Source: Streptococcus infantis
GTDB lineage: Bacteria; Bacillota; Bacilli; Lactobacillales; Streptococcaceae
Length of the DNA: 64,000 bases
Reading direction: 5' to 3'
NCBI RefSeq assembly: GCF_019929575.1
Contig: NZ_JAHZPU010000002.1
Location: 1 to 64,000 of the forward strand
Shown here: positions 17,667 through 26,944 of the stretch, in pieces
Layout of the letters: each line of letters starts with the position of its first letter
Position numbering within the stretch: the stretch's first letter is position 1
Translations under genes and position numbers: made by a program
Notes under the pieces: generated by a model
Databases searched by the model: none
What the model saw: the letters and a program-made list of their open reading frames with translations, nothing else
What the model was told of the DNA's origin: nothing

Positions 17667-18308
17667 CTAATCCTCTTTTCTCATGAAATAGAGGAGAGTT
17701 TGCAATTCACTAGTTAAATCTACATACTGAGCTACCACATCTTTTGGTAGTTGGAGATGAACGGGTGAAAAGCTTAAAATTCCTTTAATACCTGCTTCGA
17801 CAAGGAGATTAGCCACTTCTTGTGATTTGACACTCGGAACTGTTAAGATTGCAGTTTTAACATCTGCATTTTTTATTTTATCGTTGATTTGGGAAATTCC
17901 GTAAATCGGGATTCCATCAGGAGTTTTCGTACCAACTTCTGGATGATCGTCCAAATCAAAAGCCATAATGATTTTCATTTTGTTTCGTTCATGGAAACGG
18001 TAGTGGAGGAGAGCGTGCCCCATATTACCAATACCCACCAACATAACATTTGTAATAGAATTATCATTTAGAAGATCAGCAAAAAATGTCATTAGTTTTT
18101 TGACATCGTAGCCAAATCCACGGCGACCAAGTTCACCAAAGTAGGAAAAATCTCGTCTAACGGTAGCAGAATCAATACCAATGGCCTCAGCAATTTGTTT
18201 TGAGTTGGCTCTTTCAATTTTTTCTGCATGAAATCTTTTAAAGATACGATAATAAAGAGAAAGTCTCTTTGCTGTTGCTTTTGGAATAGCAGACTGTTTT
18301 TCTTTCAC
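17667..18308 (-). CDS. rex: redox-sensing transcriptional repressor Rex
   Basis: A 213-aa NADH/NAD+ sensor. The N-terminal winged helix (residues 1-80, with [20 protein letters not shown] as recognition region) is followed by a Rossmann domain with [10 protein letters not shown] (G92-G97). Rex represses fermentation and NADH-oxidising genes when NADH is low and releases DNA when NADH rises. Its own promoter carries a TTGTGA-containing dyad (see 18313-18361), suggesting autoregulation. Confidence 0.95.
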   Translation of the reverse strand: MKEKQSAIPKATAKRLSLYYRIFKRFHAEKIERANSKQIAEAIGIDSATVRRDFSYFGELGRRGFGYDVKKLMTFFADLLNDNSITNVMLVGIGNMGHALLHYRFHERNKMKIIMAFDLDDHPEVGTKTPDGIPIYGISQINDKIKNADVKTAILTVPSVKSQEVANLLVEAGIKGILSFSPVHLQLPKDVVAQYVDLTSELQTLLYFMRKED

Positions 18309-18312
18309 AAAA

Positions 18313-18361
18313 TCACAACCTTTCTAAATACTATTTTATAGGAAGGTTGTGAAAAAATCAA
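18313..18361 (-). promoter_or_regulatory. rex promoter with TTGTGA dyad
   Basis: On the minus strand TTGATT (18361-18356), a 17-base spacer and TAAAAT (18338-18333) form the promoter. TCACAACCTT (18313-18322) and AAGGTTGTGA (18343-18352) are perfect inverted arms that flank the -10 and contain the Rex half-site TTGTGA. Autoregulation is an inference. Confidence 0.5.
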
Positions 18362-18388
18362 CAAAAACAAGAAAAAACTAAGAAAATC

Positions 18389-18604
18389 TTAGTTTATCTT
18401 TGTAAAATCATAGTGAGATAGAAAACGATAGAGATCCCCCAGAAGACCTTGATAGATTTCCTTTCCCATATAGGTAAGAGAAGTAATGACAGTAGTATCT
18501 GGAAGAGTCACACAGCCTGAAAGTGACAGCATGAGTGCTTCGTAATCTTCGTATTCTAAAACTCGATTGACTTGATAGGCATCTTTGTAAGTTAATCTAA
18601 ACAT
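18389..18604 (-). CDS. DUF4649-like small protein
   Basis: A 71-aa protein (MFRLTYKDAYQVNRVLEYED...) of a small streptococcal family of unknown function, DUF4649 as far as I recognise it. It has no signal peptide or membrane segment. It is the last gene of a leftward cluster with the DUF1831 gene, the cysteine desulfurase and prs; the gap to its upstream neighbour is 9 nt. Conservation next to the desulfurase suggests co-expression, but no function can be read. Confidence 0.7.
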   Translation of the reverse strand: MFRLTYKDAYQVNRVLEYEDYEALMLSLSGCVTLPDTTVITSLTYMGKEIYQGLLGDLYRFLSHYDFTKIN

Positions 18605-18613
18605 AAGGGCCTT

Positions 18614-18961
18614 CTATCTTTCGCTTTTTGTAAATACGCCACGCTCAACAAGGCTATCCATTAAGAAGTAGAATTTCTCTTGGTAGATATGAGTTTCCTC
18701 TGATTTGAAGATATCGACCAAACGTAGGCCAAATTTATCTGTGATATTGATTTTTGCACCTGTTAATTCTTTGTTGATGATAATCTTAAGTTGAAAACCT
18801 TCTCCACTGTTTGGAACTTTTTCAAGAAGACGTGTTAATTCATAGTTACCAACTTTAGTTTCAAAAAAAGTATTATCTTTAAGAGTAAATTTCTTAACAG
18901 TTGGACTTAGTGTATAATCGTAACGACAATTTTTAAGTTTAATCGTTTGTTCGAATGCCAT
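18614..18961 (-). CDS. DUF1831 domain protein
   Basis: A 115-aa soluble protein that starts MAFEQTIKLKNCRYDYTLSP. It belongs to the DUF1831 family found in lactic acid bacteria beside NifS-type cysteine desulfurases. It starts 5 nt after the desulfurase gene, so the two are co-translated. A role linked to sulfur transfer is suggested only by this pairing. Confidence 0.75.
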   Translation of the reverse strand: MAFEQTIKLKNCRYDYTLSPTVKKFTLKDNTFFETKVGNYELTRLLEKVPNSGEGFQLKIIINKELTGAKINITDKFGLRLVDIFKSEETHIYQEKFYFLMDSLVERGVFTKSER

Positions 18962-18966
18962 TGAGT

Positions 18967-20082
18967 TTATCCTCCAATGATTTCTTTAAGAGTTTTGGCG
19001 AGAGTGATCATTTCTTGTTCGGTGTTCTGAGGTGAAATGCTGACGCGAACAGATTCGTGTAAGCGAGGGGATTCTTCACCGTAGAAAGCCTGAAGAACAT
19101 GACTAACCTGAACGACACCTGCAGTACAAGCAGAGCCAGTTGAAATAGAAATACCTTCAAGATCTAGACGAAGGAGTAGTAGATCATTACGTTGACCTGG
19201 GAATCCAATATTAAGGACATAAGGTAGCTGGTCTTTCCCTTGATTGAGATAATAGTCTGTGTCAGCCATTTCCTTTAAGAATGTTTCTTTTAGTTTTTGA
19301 ACTTTTTTAAAGTTTTGTTCTTTGTTTTCAAGATCATCCTTTAGTGCTGCAACCATACCTATAATTGCAGGAAGATTTTCTGTACCTGCTCTTTTTTTCT
19401 GCTCTTGATCACCACCATGAAGGTAGGAATCAAAATCTGTAGAAGCAGCATAGAGAAAACCAACTCCCTTTGGACCATAAAATTTGTGTGCAGAAGCACT
19501 GAGAAAATCAATTCCCAATTTTTCGGGAAGTATCTCTAATTTACCGACTGCCTGAACTGCATCGACATGATAGACGGCTGGATGATTTTTTAGAACCTCA
19601 CCAATTTCAGCAATAGGTAATAGTGTACCGGTTTCATTGTTGGCAAACATAGTAGAAACAAGAATGGTATCTTCACGCAGTGCATTTTTGACTTGGTCTG
19701 CAGTGATTTCTTGATTTTCAGGCTGTAAAATAGTCACTTCAAAACCAAAATTTTCAACCAAGTATTTGATGGGTTCTAGAACAGCATGGTGCTCAATCGC
19801 AGTAGTGATAATGTGCTTTCCACGATTTTGATGGCGAAGGCAGTAGCCGATGATAGCAGTATTATTGCTTTCAGTACCACCAGTGGTAAAGAATATATGT
19901 TGTGGCTTTGTTCCTAGTAAACTTGCTAGTTCTTGACGAGCTTCTCGTAATAGTTTACCTGCTTGGCGCCCATGTCCATGAATACTAGAAGGGTTGCCAT
20001 AAGTTTCTTGCATGACTTGAGTCATTGCTGAGATAGCTACTGAAGACATCGGAGTCGTTGCAGCATTATCCAAATAAATCAA
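18967..20082 (-). CDS. cysteine desulfurase (NifS/IscS-like)
   Basis: A 371-aa class V aminotransferase-fold enzyme that removes sulfur from cysteine as a persulfide for Fe-S clusters or tRNA thiolation. The PLP lysine is K200 in SASAHKFYGPKG. The persulfide-carrying cysteine is C319 in STGSACTAG, in the short-loop form typical of group I NifS/IscS proteins. It lies 15 nt downstream of prs. The acceptor protein is not identified; the DUF1831 neighbour may be part of the pathway. Confidence 0.92.
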   Translation of the reverse strand: MIYLDNAATTPMSSVAISAMTQVMQETYGNPSSIHGHGRQAGKLLREARQELASLLGTKPQHIFFTTGGTESNNTAIIGYCLRHQNRGKHIITTAIEHHAVLEPIKYLVENFGFEVTILQPENQEITADQVKNALREDTILVSTMFANNETGTLLPIAEIGEVLKNHPAVYHVDAVQAVGKLEILPEKLGIDFLSASAHKFYGPKGVGFLYAASTDFDSYLHGGDQEQKKRAGTENLPAIIGMVAALKDDLENKEQNFKKVQKLKETFLKEMADTDYYLNQGKDQLPYVLNIGFPGQRNDLLLLRLDLEGISISTGSACTAGVVQVSHVLQAFYGEESPRLHESVRVSISPQNTEQEMITLAKTLKEIIGG

Positions 20083-20097
20083 AAACTCACCTAATTT

Positions 20098-21042
20098 CTA
20101 TTTAAATAGTGGACTAACTGGTTTTCTTTCATGAATTCGAACCATAGCATCACCAATCAATTCGCTAGCAGTGATATATTGTACGTTTTTAGGTTTTCTA
20201 CTTTCTGTCAATACAGAATCTGTAACCAGGATTTCCTTGATATTAGTTGCATCTAACAACTCAGCAGCACCGTTAACGAACAGTCCATGACTTGAAACCG
20301 CATAGATTTCAGTTGCACCGTCACGTTCTAAGATTTTAGCAGCTTCAGAGAAGGTGCGGCCAGTGTTCAGAATGTCATCGATCAAGATTGCCTTTTTACC
20401 TTCGACATCTCCGATGATGTAACCTTGACTGCGTTCAGAATCATCTTGTGCATAATCAATGATGGCAATTGGAGCATCAAGGTATTCAGCAAGACTACGA
20501 GCACGTTTTACACCAGAGTTTTTAGGACTAACAACAACCACATCGGAGCCAGTCAAACCTTTATCGCAGTAATGTTTTGCAAAAAGTGGAATTGTATAGA
20601 GGTTATCTACAGGAATGTCAAAGAATCCTTGAACCTGAACGGCATGGAGGTCAAGAGTCAATACACGACTAACTCCAGCTTTCACCAACATATTTGCAAC
20701 CAGTTTTGCAGTAAGTGGTTCGCGTGAAGAAGCGATACGATCTTGGCGAGCGTAGCCGAAGTATGGAAGTACAACGTTAATGGTATTAGCACTAGCGCGA
20801 ACACAAGCATCAACCATAATCAAGAGTTCCATCAAGTGGTTATTTACTGGATAACTAGTTGATTGGATGATATAAACATCATATCCACGAACACTTTCTT
20901 CGATGTTAACTTGGATTTCACCATCTGAAAATTGGCGTGAAGATACTTTTCCAAGTGGAACACCTGCAGCATCTGCGATTCTTTGAGCAACTTCCTGGTT
21001 GGAAGATAGTGCGAAAAGTTTCATGTTTTTTGTATCTGACAT
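20098..21042 (-). CDS. prs: ribose-phosphate pyrophosphokinase (second streptococcal type)
   Basis: A 314-aa PRPP synthetase. [30 protein letters not shown] and [11 protein letters not shown] are the ATP, metal and PRPP-loop regions. Compared with classical Prs (SPDHGG and VDDMIDTAGT) it has SPKNSG and [10 protein letters not shown], the divergent form that streptococci carry as a second copy, often called Prs2. It would make PRPP from ribose 5-phosphate and ATP; the altered loop may change allosteric control. It leads the leftward prs-desulfurase-DUF1831 cluster. Confidence 0.9.
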   Translation of the reverse strand: MSDTKNMKLFALSSNQEVAQRIADAAGVPLGKVSSRQFSDGEIQVNIEESVRGYDVYIIQSTSYPVNNHLMELLIMVDACVRASANTINVVLPYFGYARQDRIASSREPLTAKLVANMLVKAGVSRVLTLDLHAVQVQGFFDIPVDNLYTIPLFAKHYCDKGLTGSDVVVVSPKNSGVKRARSLAEYLDAPIAIIDYAQDDSERSQGYIIGDVEGKKAILIDDILNTGRTFSEAAKILERDGATEIYAVSSHGLFVNGAAELLDATNIKEILVTDSVLTESRKPKNVQYITASELIGDAMVRIHERKPVSPLFK

Positions 21043-21166
21043 CGATAAACCGTCCTCTTTAAACTAAGTGAATCGCTGTAGTGAAACACTTTTAGTGATA
21101 AATACTCTCTACAACAGATTCTATTATTTTTCATCCCTTTTATTTTATCAAAAAAAGAAGATTATT

Positions 21167-21736
21167 TCAGTATTTTTTCATATTTTCTATAAAACGAACC
21201 AATTTTGAAGGAGCTTTTTTGTAATGGATTTCATTGTCTTGTAAAAATTCTTGGAAATCAAGACTTCCTTGGTTGCCATCTTCCACTTCTAATTCAAGCT
21301 CATAGTCAACAATATCAAAGTATTGGCTCTGATCAAGTGCCATGAGTCCGATAGGAGTTTGCTTTTCGTAGCGAACAGTAGTTAGGCAACCTAAAACTAC
21401 CCAGCCACTGGTTGAAAGTCCACGGCTAGTCAATTCGTCAAGAATCATTCCTTGTGGAAGTTTACATTCTTTAAGACAATGGTTTGCTTCCTCAAGACTG
21501 AGATCTTGATTGTACTCCATATTTCCAACTTTTTGTGGGATTTTTATGGTCAATTCAGCGCTATTTTCAAAAGTACGAATGCGCATAGCGATTTTATGTT
21601 GGCGAAGGTGAAAATCAGGCGTGTCTAGGTAGTAATTTTTTTGTGTAATAGGTGTGACTCCTGAAAAGTGCTCCTGCAATCTTTGATATTCATCCTTGTT
21701 TAGAAGTGTTTTCATTTCAATTTCTAAATGTTTCAT
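21167..21736 (-). CDS. CYTH domain protein (predicted triphosphate-binding enzyme)
   Basis: A 189-aa CYTH protein. The signature ExExK is at the N-terminus (HLEIEMKTLL, E5-E7-K9), followed by alternating basic and acidic strands that build the triphosphate tunnel (RIRTFENSAELTIKIP, YELELEVEDG). Family members hydrolyse thiamine triphosphate or inorganic triphosphate; which applies here is unknown. It is divergent from relQ across a 134-bp intergenic region that holds both promoters. This CYTH/relQ pairing is common in Firmicutes. Confidence 0.88.
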   Translation of the reverse strand: MKHLEIEMKTLLNKDEYQRLQEHFSGVTPITQKNYYLDTPDFHLRQHKIAMRIRTFENSAELTIKIPQKVGNMEYNQDLSLEEANHCLKECKLPQGMILDELTSRGLSTSGWVVLGCLTTVRYEKQTPIGLMALDQSQYFDIVDYELELEVEDGNQGSLDFQEFLQDNEIHYKKAPSKLVRFIENMKKY

Positions 21737-21773
21737 TTTTTTTACTTTTTCCTTATCTTTGAAAGCGATTGTA

Positions 21774-21782
21774 TGGTATAAT
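21774..21782 (+). promoter_or_regulatory. extended -10 promoter for relQ operon
   Basis: TGgTATAAT lies at 21774-21782 in the divergent CYTH/relQ interval. The -35 is weak. The 5' leader to the relQ ATG would be about 80 nt. Confidence 0.5.
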
Positions 21783-21870
21783 AAGCATTGTATTTATTGT
21801 ATAAGATTTTTCATAGAAAATCAAAAACTAGATAAATCGAAGTGTATAGAGAATTGGATGAAAAAGATAT

Positions 21871-22542
21871 ATGATTACAGAATGGGAAGAATTTTTAGAT
21901 CCTTACATTCAGGCTGTCGGAGAGCTGAAGATAAAACTCCGAGGTATTCGAAAACAATACCGCAAACAAAATAAACATTCTCCAATTGAGTTTGTAACTG
22001 GTAGAGTCAAACCGATCGAAAGTATAAAAGAAAAAATGGCTCGTCGAGGGATTGGATACGATACGTTGGAACAGGACTTGCAAGATATTGCAGGTTTACG
22101 CGTCATGGTTCAATTTGTAGATGACGTGAGCGAGGTTGTTGCCCTCCTTCGTAAGAGGCAAGACATGAGAGTTGTCCAAGAACGTGACTACATTACTCAT
22201 CGAAAGGCTTCAGGCTATCGTTCTTACCATTTGATTATTGAGTATACAGTTGATACGATCAAGGGGGCAAGAACGATTCTGGTGGAGATTCAGATTCGTA
22301 CCTTGGCTATGAATTTCTGGGCTACCATCGAGCATTCTCTAAATTATAAATATCAAGGGGATTTTCCAGAAGAAATTAAGAAACGTCTGGAAATCACAGC
22401 AAGGATATCTCACCAATTGGATGAAGAAATGAGTAAAATTCGTGATGATATCCAGGAAGCACAGGCACTCTTTGATCCATTGCATAGAAAGTTAAATGAC
22501 GGGGTAGGTAATAGTGACGATACCGATGAAGAATACAGGTAA
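21871..22542 (+). CDS. relQ: small alarmone synthetase RelQ (GTP pyrophosphokinase)
   Basis: A 223-aa single-domain (p)ppGpp synthetase without hydrolase, TGS or ACT domains. [28 protein letters not shown] and [20 protein letters not shown] are the synthetase motifs, including the catalytic Glu and the tyrosine that stacks on the substrate. It makes alarmones from GTP/GDP and ATP during stress. Its stop lies within the nadK gene, starting a coupled four-gene set (relQ-nadK-rluD-pta), the classic Firmicute order. The RBS (GGATG) is weak. Confidence 0.95.
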   Translation: MITEWEEFLDPYIQAVGELKIKLRGIRKQYRKQNKHSPIEFVTGRVKPIESIKEKMARRGIGYDTLEQDLQDIAGLRVMVQFVDDVSEVVALLRKRQDMRVVQERDYITHRKASGYRSYHLIIEYTVDTIKGARTILVEIQIRTLAMNFWATIEHSLNYKYQGDFPEEIKKRLEITARISHQLDEEMSKIRDDIQEAQALFDPLHRKLNDGVGNSDDTDEEYR

Positions 22543-23344
22543 ACGAATTGATCTAATCGCTAATCGCAAACCTCAAAGTCAACGAGTCTTATATGAATTA
22601 AGAGATCGATTAAAAAAGAATAACTTTATATTAAATGATAAACATCCCGATATCGTGATTTCCATAGGTGGGGATGGGATGCTTTTGTCTGCTTTTCACA
22701 AGTATGAAGACCAGCTGGATAAGGTTCGCTTCGTTGGTGTTCACACGGGTCATTTGGGCTTCTATACGGACTACCGTGATTTTGAACTAGATCAATTGCT
22801 TACTAATTTACAGTTGGATACTGGGGCTCGTGTGTCTTACCCGCTTTTAAATGTAAAGATTTTTTTGGAAAATGGAGAAGTGAAAATTTTCCGAGCTTTG
22901 AATGAGGCTAGCATTCGGAGAGCTGATAGGACTATGGTTGCCGATATTATCATTAACCAAGTGCCATTTGAACGTTTTAGAGGAGATGGCCTGACGGTAT
23001 CGACGCCAACTGGCAGTACAGCCTATAATAAATCTCTTGGTGGAGCTGTTTTGCACCCTACTATTGAGGCCCTACAATTGACAGAAATTGCGAGTCTTAA
23101 CAATCGTGTCTACAGAACCTTAGGTTCTTCTATCATTGTGCCTAAGAAGGATAAGATAGAATTGATACCAACTCGTAATGACTATCATACGATTTCTGTT
23201 GACAATAGCATTTATTCTTACCGTAATATTGAAAGAATAGAATACCAGATAGACCATCATAAGATTCATTTTGTAGCAACACCAAGCCATACTAGTTTTT
23301 GGAATCGTGTCAAAGATGCCTTTATTGGTGAGGTGGATGAATGA
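22526..23344 (+). CDS. nadK: NAD kinase
   Basis: A 272-aa ATP-NAD kinase producing NADP. GGDG is at residues 48-51 ([10 protein letters not shown]), and [20 protein letters not shown] is the conserved substrate loop. ATG 22526 ([15 protein letters not shown]) gives the family length; a GTG at 22514 would add four residues. It overlaps relQ by 17 nt in another frame and the pseudouridine synthase by 4 nt, so translation of the three genes is coupled. Confidence 0.95.
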   Translation: MKNTGKRIDLIANRKPQSQRVLYELRDRLKKNNFILNDKHPDIVISIGGDGMLLSAFHKYEDQLDKVRFVGVHTGHLGFYTDYRDFELDQLLTNLQLDTGARVSYPLLNVKIFLENGEVKIFRALNEASIRRADRTMVADIIINQVPFERFRGDGLTVSTPTGSTAYNKSLGGAVLHPTIEALQLTEIASLNNRVYRTLGSSIIVPKKDKIELIPTRNDYHTISVDNSIYSYRNIERIEYQIDHHKIHFVATPSHTSFWNRVKDAFIGEVDE

Positions 23345-24240
23345 GGTTTGAATTTATTGCTGACGAACATGTCAAGGTAAAGACTTTTCTGAAAAAGCAT
23401 GAAGTCTCTAAAGGATTGCTTGCCAAAATCAAGTTTCGAGGTGGAGATATTCGCGTAAACGGTCATCCACAAAATGCAACCTATCTCTTAGATATTGGGG
23501 ATGTGGTTGTCATTGACATTCCTCCTGAGGAAGGTTTTGAGACACTGGAAGCAATTGATTATCCACTGGATATTCTGTTTGAAGATGATCATTTCTTAAT
23601 TCTAAACAAACCCTTTGGTGTGGCCTCGATTCCTAGTGTCAATCATTCCAATACCATCGCTAATTTTATCAAGGGCTACTATGTGAAACAGAACTATGAA
23701 AATCAGCAGGTTCACATTGTAACCAGACTAGATCGCGATACTTCGGGTCTCATGCTTTTTGCTAAACATGGTTATGCTCATGCTAGACTAGACAAGCAGT
23801 TGCAAAAGAAAGCCATTGAAAAGCGCTATTTTGCACTCGTTAAAGGAGATGGTTTTCTGGAACCTCAAGGTGAAATTATTGCCCCGATTGCCCGTGATGA
23901 AGATTCAATCATTACTAGACGAGTGGCAAAAGGTGGTAAATATGCCCATACTTCCTATCGAATAGTGCAGTCTTATGGCAATATTCATCTAGTTGATATT
24001 CGACTACATACGGGAAGGACACACCAGATTCGTGTTCATTTCTCCCATATCGGTTTCCCTTTGCTTGGAGATGACCTCTATGGTGGTAGTCTTGAACATG
24101 GCATAGAGCGTCAAGCTCTGCATTGCCATTACTTATCGTTTTATCATCCTTTTCTTGAAGAGCAGTTGGAGATGGAAAGTCCACTGCCGGATGATTTCAA
24201 CACTCTTATAACTCAGTTATCAAATAATAATATATCTTAA
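23341..24240 (+). CDS. RluD-family 23S rRNA/tRNA pseudouridine synthase
   Basis: A 299-aa pseudouridine synthase of the RluA/RluD family. The catalytic aspartate is D131 in [14 protein letters not shown], and [13 protein letters not shown] is the second family motif. The N-terminal 60 residues form an S4-like RNA-binding region. The RNA target cannot be assigned; neighbours follow the usual relQ-nadK-rluD-pta order. It starts ATGA over the nadK stop and is followed 15 nt later by pta. Confidence 0.92.
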   Translation: MRFEFIADEHVKVKTFLKKHEVSKGLLAKIKFRGGDIRVNGHPQNATYLLDIGDVVVIDIPPEEGFETLEAIDYPLDILFEDDHFLILNKPFGVASIPSVNHSNTIANFIKGYYVKQNYENQQVHIVTRLDRDTSGLMLFAKHGYAHARLDKQLQKKAIEKRYFALVKGDGFLEPQGEIIAPIARDEDSIITRRVAKGGKYAHTSYRIVQSYGNIHLVDIRLHTGRTHQIRVHFSHIGFPLLGDDLYGGSLEHGIERQALHCHYLSFYHPFLEEQLEMESPLPDDFNTLITQLSNNNIS

Positions 24241-24255
24241 AAGGAGTCAAAACTC

Positions 24256-25230
24256 ATGGAAGTTTTTGAAAGTTTAAAAGCCAACCTAGTTGGTAAAAAT
24301 GCACGTATTGTTTTGCCTGAAGGTGAAGAGCCACGTATTCTTCAAGCAACAAAACGCATCGTAAAAGAAACAGAAGTTATTCCTGTCCTACTTGGAAATC
24401 CTGATAAAATTAAAATCTATCTTGAAATCGAAGGAATCATGGATGGTTATGAAGTAATCGATCCTGCACATTACCCTCAATTTGAAGACATGGTAGCATC
24501 ACTTGTAGAACGTCGTAAAGGAAAAATGACTGAAGAAGAAGCTCGCGAAATCTTGGTTAAAGACGTGAACTATTTTGGTGTTATGTTGGTATACATGGGC
24601 TTGGTAGATGGAATGGTTTCAGGAGCTATTCACTCTACTGCGGCAACTGTTCGTCCAGCCCTTCAAATCATTAAAACACGTCCAAATGTTAGTCGTACTT
24701 CAGGTGCCTTCCTAATGGTTCGTGGCACTGAGCGTTACCTATTTGGTGACTGTGCAATCAATATCAATCCTGATGCTGAAGCATTGGCAGAGATTGCGAT
24801 TAACTCTGCTATCACAGCTAAGATGTTCGGTATCGAACCAAAAATTGCGATGCTAAGCTATTCAACTAAAGGTTCTGGTTTTGGTGAAAGCGTAGATAAA
24901 GTTGTTGAAGCAACTAAGATTGCTCATGATCTTCGTCCTGACCTTGAAATTGATGGGGAATTGCAATTTGATGCTGCCTTCGTTCCAGAAACAGCTGCTC
25001 TCAAGGCACCAGGAAGCAAGGTTGCTGGACAAGCAAACGTCTTTATCTTCCCAGGTATCGAAGCAGGAAATATTGGCTACAAGATGGCAGAACGTCTCGG
25101 TGGCTTTGCAGCGGTTGGTCCAGTATTGCAAGGTTTGAACAAACCAGTTAATGACCTTTCTCGTGGATGTAATTCAGATGACGTCTTCAAACTTACTCTA
25201 ATCACAGCAGCACAAGCTGTACACCAATAA
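24256..25230 (+). CDS. pta: phosphate acetyltransferase
   Basis: A 324-aa class I Pta converting acetyl-CoA and phosphate to acetyl phosphate, the entry to acetate formation and ATP gain. VSGAIHSTAATVRPALQIIK and MLSYSTKGSGFGESVDKV match the family. AAAGGAG lies 9 nt upstream. It is the last gene of the relQ cluster and ends at a 22-bp stem-loop. Confidence 0.95.
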   Translation: MEVFESLKANLVGKNARIVLPEGEEPRILQATKRIVKETEVIPVLLGNPDKIKIYLEIEGIMDGYEVIDPAHYPQFEDMVASLVERRKGKMTEEEAREILVKDVNYFGVMLVYMGLVDGMVSGAIHSTAATVRPALQIIKTRPNVSRTSGAFLMVRGTERYLFGDCAININPDAEALAEIAINSAITAKMFGIEPKIAMLSYSTKGSGFGESVDKVVEATKIAHDLRPDLEIDGELQFDAAFVPETAALKAPGSKVAGQANVFIFPGIEAGNIGYKMAERLGGFAAVGPVLQGLNKPVNDLSRGCNSDDVFKLTLITAAQAVHQ

Positions 25231-25279
25231 AATTCAACGAAAAGCTCCTTTTCTGTTAAAGGAGCTTTTCGTTGAATTT
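25230..25279 (+). terminator. very long perfect stem-loop after pta
   Basis: A 22-bp perfect inverted repeat, left arm 25230-25251 and right arm 25258-25279, encloses a 6-nt loop (TCTGTT). The core GAAAAGCTCC/GGAGCTTTTC contains the U-rich strand. It starts inside the pta stop codon region. Confidence 0.75.
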
Positions 25280-25336
25280 CAAATCTAAAGATGATAAAAT
25301 GTATTTACAAATCATATTTACAAAGAGGTATTAATC

Positions 25337-25630
25337 ATGGCAAGTACTCAACCTGTTAATTTTAGAGCAGATTCGACTTTTTACCAACAAACGAAAGAAA
25401 TCATAGCTGATGAAAAGTTAACCCTATCAGATATTTTTAATGCTGCACTTCGTAAAATTGCGACAGGTGCAGTTGATCCTAAAGAGTTCGTATTTAGTGA
25501 TTTACAAGAGACTCAATATCAGGTTGCTTTTGAAGACTTGAAAAAGGAAATCTTGATGGGACATCAAGAAATTGAGCAAGGTAAACTAACGTCTTTGGCA
25601 GATGTAAGAAAGGAATTTGGACTTGACTAA
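25337..25630 (+). CDS. RelB/DinJ-type antitoxin
   Basis: A 97-aa protein whose N-terminal 45 residues (VNFRADSTFYQQTKEIIADEKLTLSDIFNAALRKIA) form the ribbon-helix-helix of RelB/DinJ antitoxins, with an acidic/amphipathic C-terminal toxin-binding region. It precedes and overlaps a ParE/RelE-type toxin gene. It probably represses the shared promoter. AAAGAGGT precedes the ATG. Together with the Doc-type locus at 8.2 kb it makes two toxin-antitoxin loci in the window; this one looks intact. Confidence 0.85.
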   Translation: MASTQPVNFRADSTFYQQTKEIIADEKLTLSDIFNAALRKIATGAVDPKEFVFSDLQETQYQVAFEDLKKEILMGHQEIEQGKLTSLADVRKEFGLD

Positions 25631-25961
25631 TCATAAGCGTTACCATGTTTCTCTTACGGATCAAGCTAAGAAAGACTTGAGAGAAATACATGATTATATT
25701 GTACTGAATTTTTACAGCCAGCAATCTGCCGATAGTAAACTAGACCTTATTCTAACGGCACTAGAAACTTTAGAAACCTTTCCAGAAGCATGTCCTTTGG
25801 TTTCAAGTCGAGGTTATGGTGAATTAACAGATGACGGAAAACGTTATCGATATATACCAATTGAAAATTACTTAGCTTTTTATTATATCGACAAATATGA
25901 GGTTTATGTCTCCAGAATTTTAAATTCTAAGCAGAATTGGGCTAAGCTATTCAATAAGTAG
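25623..25961 (+). CDS. RelE/ParE-superfamily toxin
   Basis: A 112-aa toxin of the RelE/ParE superfamily. The pattern VSLTDQAKKDLREIHDYI, then RYRYIPIENYLAFYYID and VYVSRILN fits the family fold. It may cleave ribosome-bound mRNA (RelE type) or poison gyrase (ParE type); the sequence does not decide. I prefer the TTG start at 25623 with AGGA 8 nt upstream; TTG 25617 is two codons longer. It overlaps the antitoxin stop, as in coupled pairs. Confidence 0.82.
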   Translation: MTNHKRYHVSLTDQAKKDLREIHDYIVLNFYSQQSADSKLDLILTALETLETFPEACPLVSSRGYGELTDDGKRYRYIPIENYLAFYYIDKYEVYVSRILNSKQNWAKLFNK

Positions 25962-26036
25962 AGGTGAAAATTTTTTAAAATTTTTTTGAATCATTTAGTC
26001 ACCTCTTTGCCCCCCTAAGAAAGGAAGTTTTTTTAA

Positions 26037-26729
26037 TTGAAATACAAATTTCTACTCTTCGACCTCGACCACACCTTACTCGATTTTGATGCTGCAGAAG
26101 ATATTGCCTTATCGCAACTCCTAAAAGAAGAAGGAGTAGTGGATATACAAGCCTATAAAGATTACTATGTACCAATGAACAAGGCTCTTTGGAAGGATTT
26201 GGAACAGAAAAAAATTACAAAGGCTGAGTTAATTAACACACGTTTTGCAAAATTGTTTGCTCACTTTGGCATTGAAAAAGATGGTTCCTACTTAGCAGAG
26301 CGCTACCAGTTTTTCCTATCAAAACAGGGACAGATTTTCCCAGGTGTCGAAGATTTATTAAAAAAATTGATAAGTAAGGGCTATGAACTCTATGCTGCGA
26401 CAAATGGAATCACCTATATTCAGACAGGTCGTTTGGAGAAATCTGGTATCGCACCATTTTTCAAGGAGATTTTCATTTCAGAACAGCTCCATACTCAAAA
26501 ACCAGATGCTGAGTTCTATAAAAAAATTGGAGCTTGTATCCCTAACTTTGATAAAAACCATGCCCTTATGATTGGTGATTCTTTGTCAGCTGATATTCAA
26601 GGTGGAAATAATGTTGACATCGATACCATCTGGTACAATCCTCATCATCTGGAAAATAAGACACAAGCCCAGCCAACTTATGAAGTTCATTCTTACAAAG
26701 ATTTGCTGAATTGTTTGGGGGAACTTTAA
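26037..26729 (+). CDS. HAD-family noncanonical pyrimidine nucleotidase, YjjG-like
   Basis: A 230-aa HAD phosphatase of the YjjG/TIGR02254 type. Motif I is FDLDHTLLDFD with the DxD nucleophile and acid near residues 8-10; motif II is YAATNGIT, and motif III/IV is KPDAEF with MIGDSLSADIQGG. YjjG-type enzymes dephosphorylate damaged or noncanonical pyrimidine nucleotides, for example 5-fluoro-dUMP. The start appears to be TTG 26037 behind AAAGGAAG, because no ATG fits the family N-terminus. Confidence 0.88.
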   Translation: MKYKFLLFDLDHTLLDFDAAEDIALSQLLKEEGVVDIQAYKDYYVPMNKALWKDLEQKKITKAELINTRFAKLFAHFGIEKDGSYLAERYQFFLSKQGQIFPGVEDLLKKLISKGYELYAATNGITYIQTGRLEKSGIAPFFKEIFISEQLHTQKPDAEFYKKIGACIPNFDKNHALMIGDSLSADIQGGNNVDIDTIWYNPHHLENKTQAQPTYEVHSYKDLLNCLGEL

Positions 26730-26805
26730 AAATCACAAAATATAAAAGATTCTGTAAAACATGGGGCATGGAGTTCAAGAAATTCTTGAAAACGCTTCAT
26801 ATCTT

Positions 26806-26834
26806 TTGACTGTTTTTATTTTTTTAGGTATAAT
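26806..26834 (+). promoter_or_regulatory. strong promoter of the secreted-enzyme/lipoprotein pair
   Basis: TTGACT (26806-26811), a T-rich 17-base spacer and TATAAT (26829-26834). It drives the genes at 26945 and 27586 and implies a 5' leader of about 100 nt. Confidence 0.75.
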
Positions 26835-26944
26835 AAAATTGTACACAGATAAAATAATAAACAGAAAGAAGGAGATTGACATGTACAGTTGAGTTGTTTA
26901 TGATAAGTAATTCCAATAGTTGTGATTTATTTAGGAGAAAAAAT

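Noticed and set aside
21696..21974. Forward 92-aa frame across the CYTH/relQ divergent region
   Set aside because: It overlaps both real genes and the relQ promoter, and its product has no coherent features.
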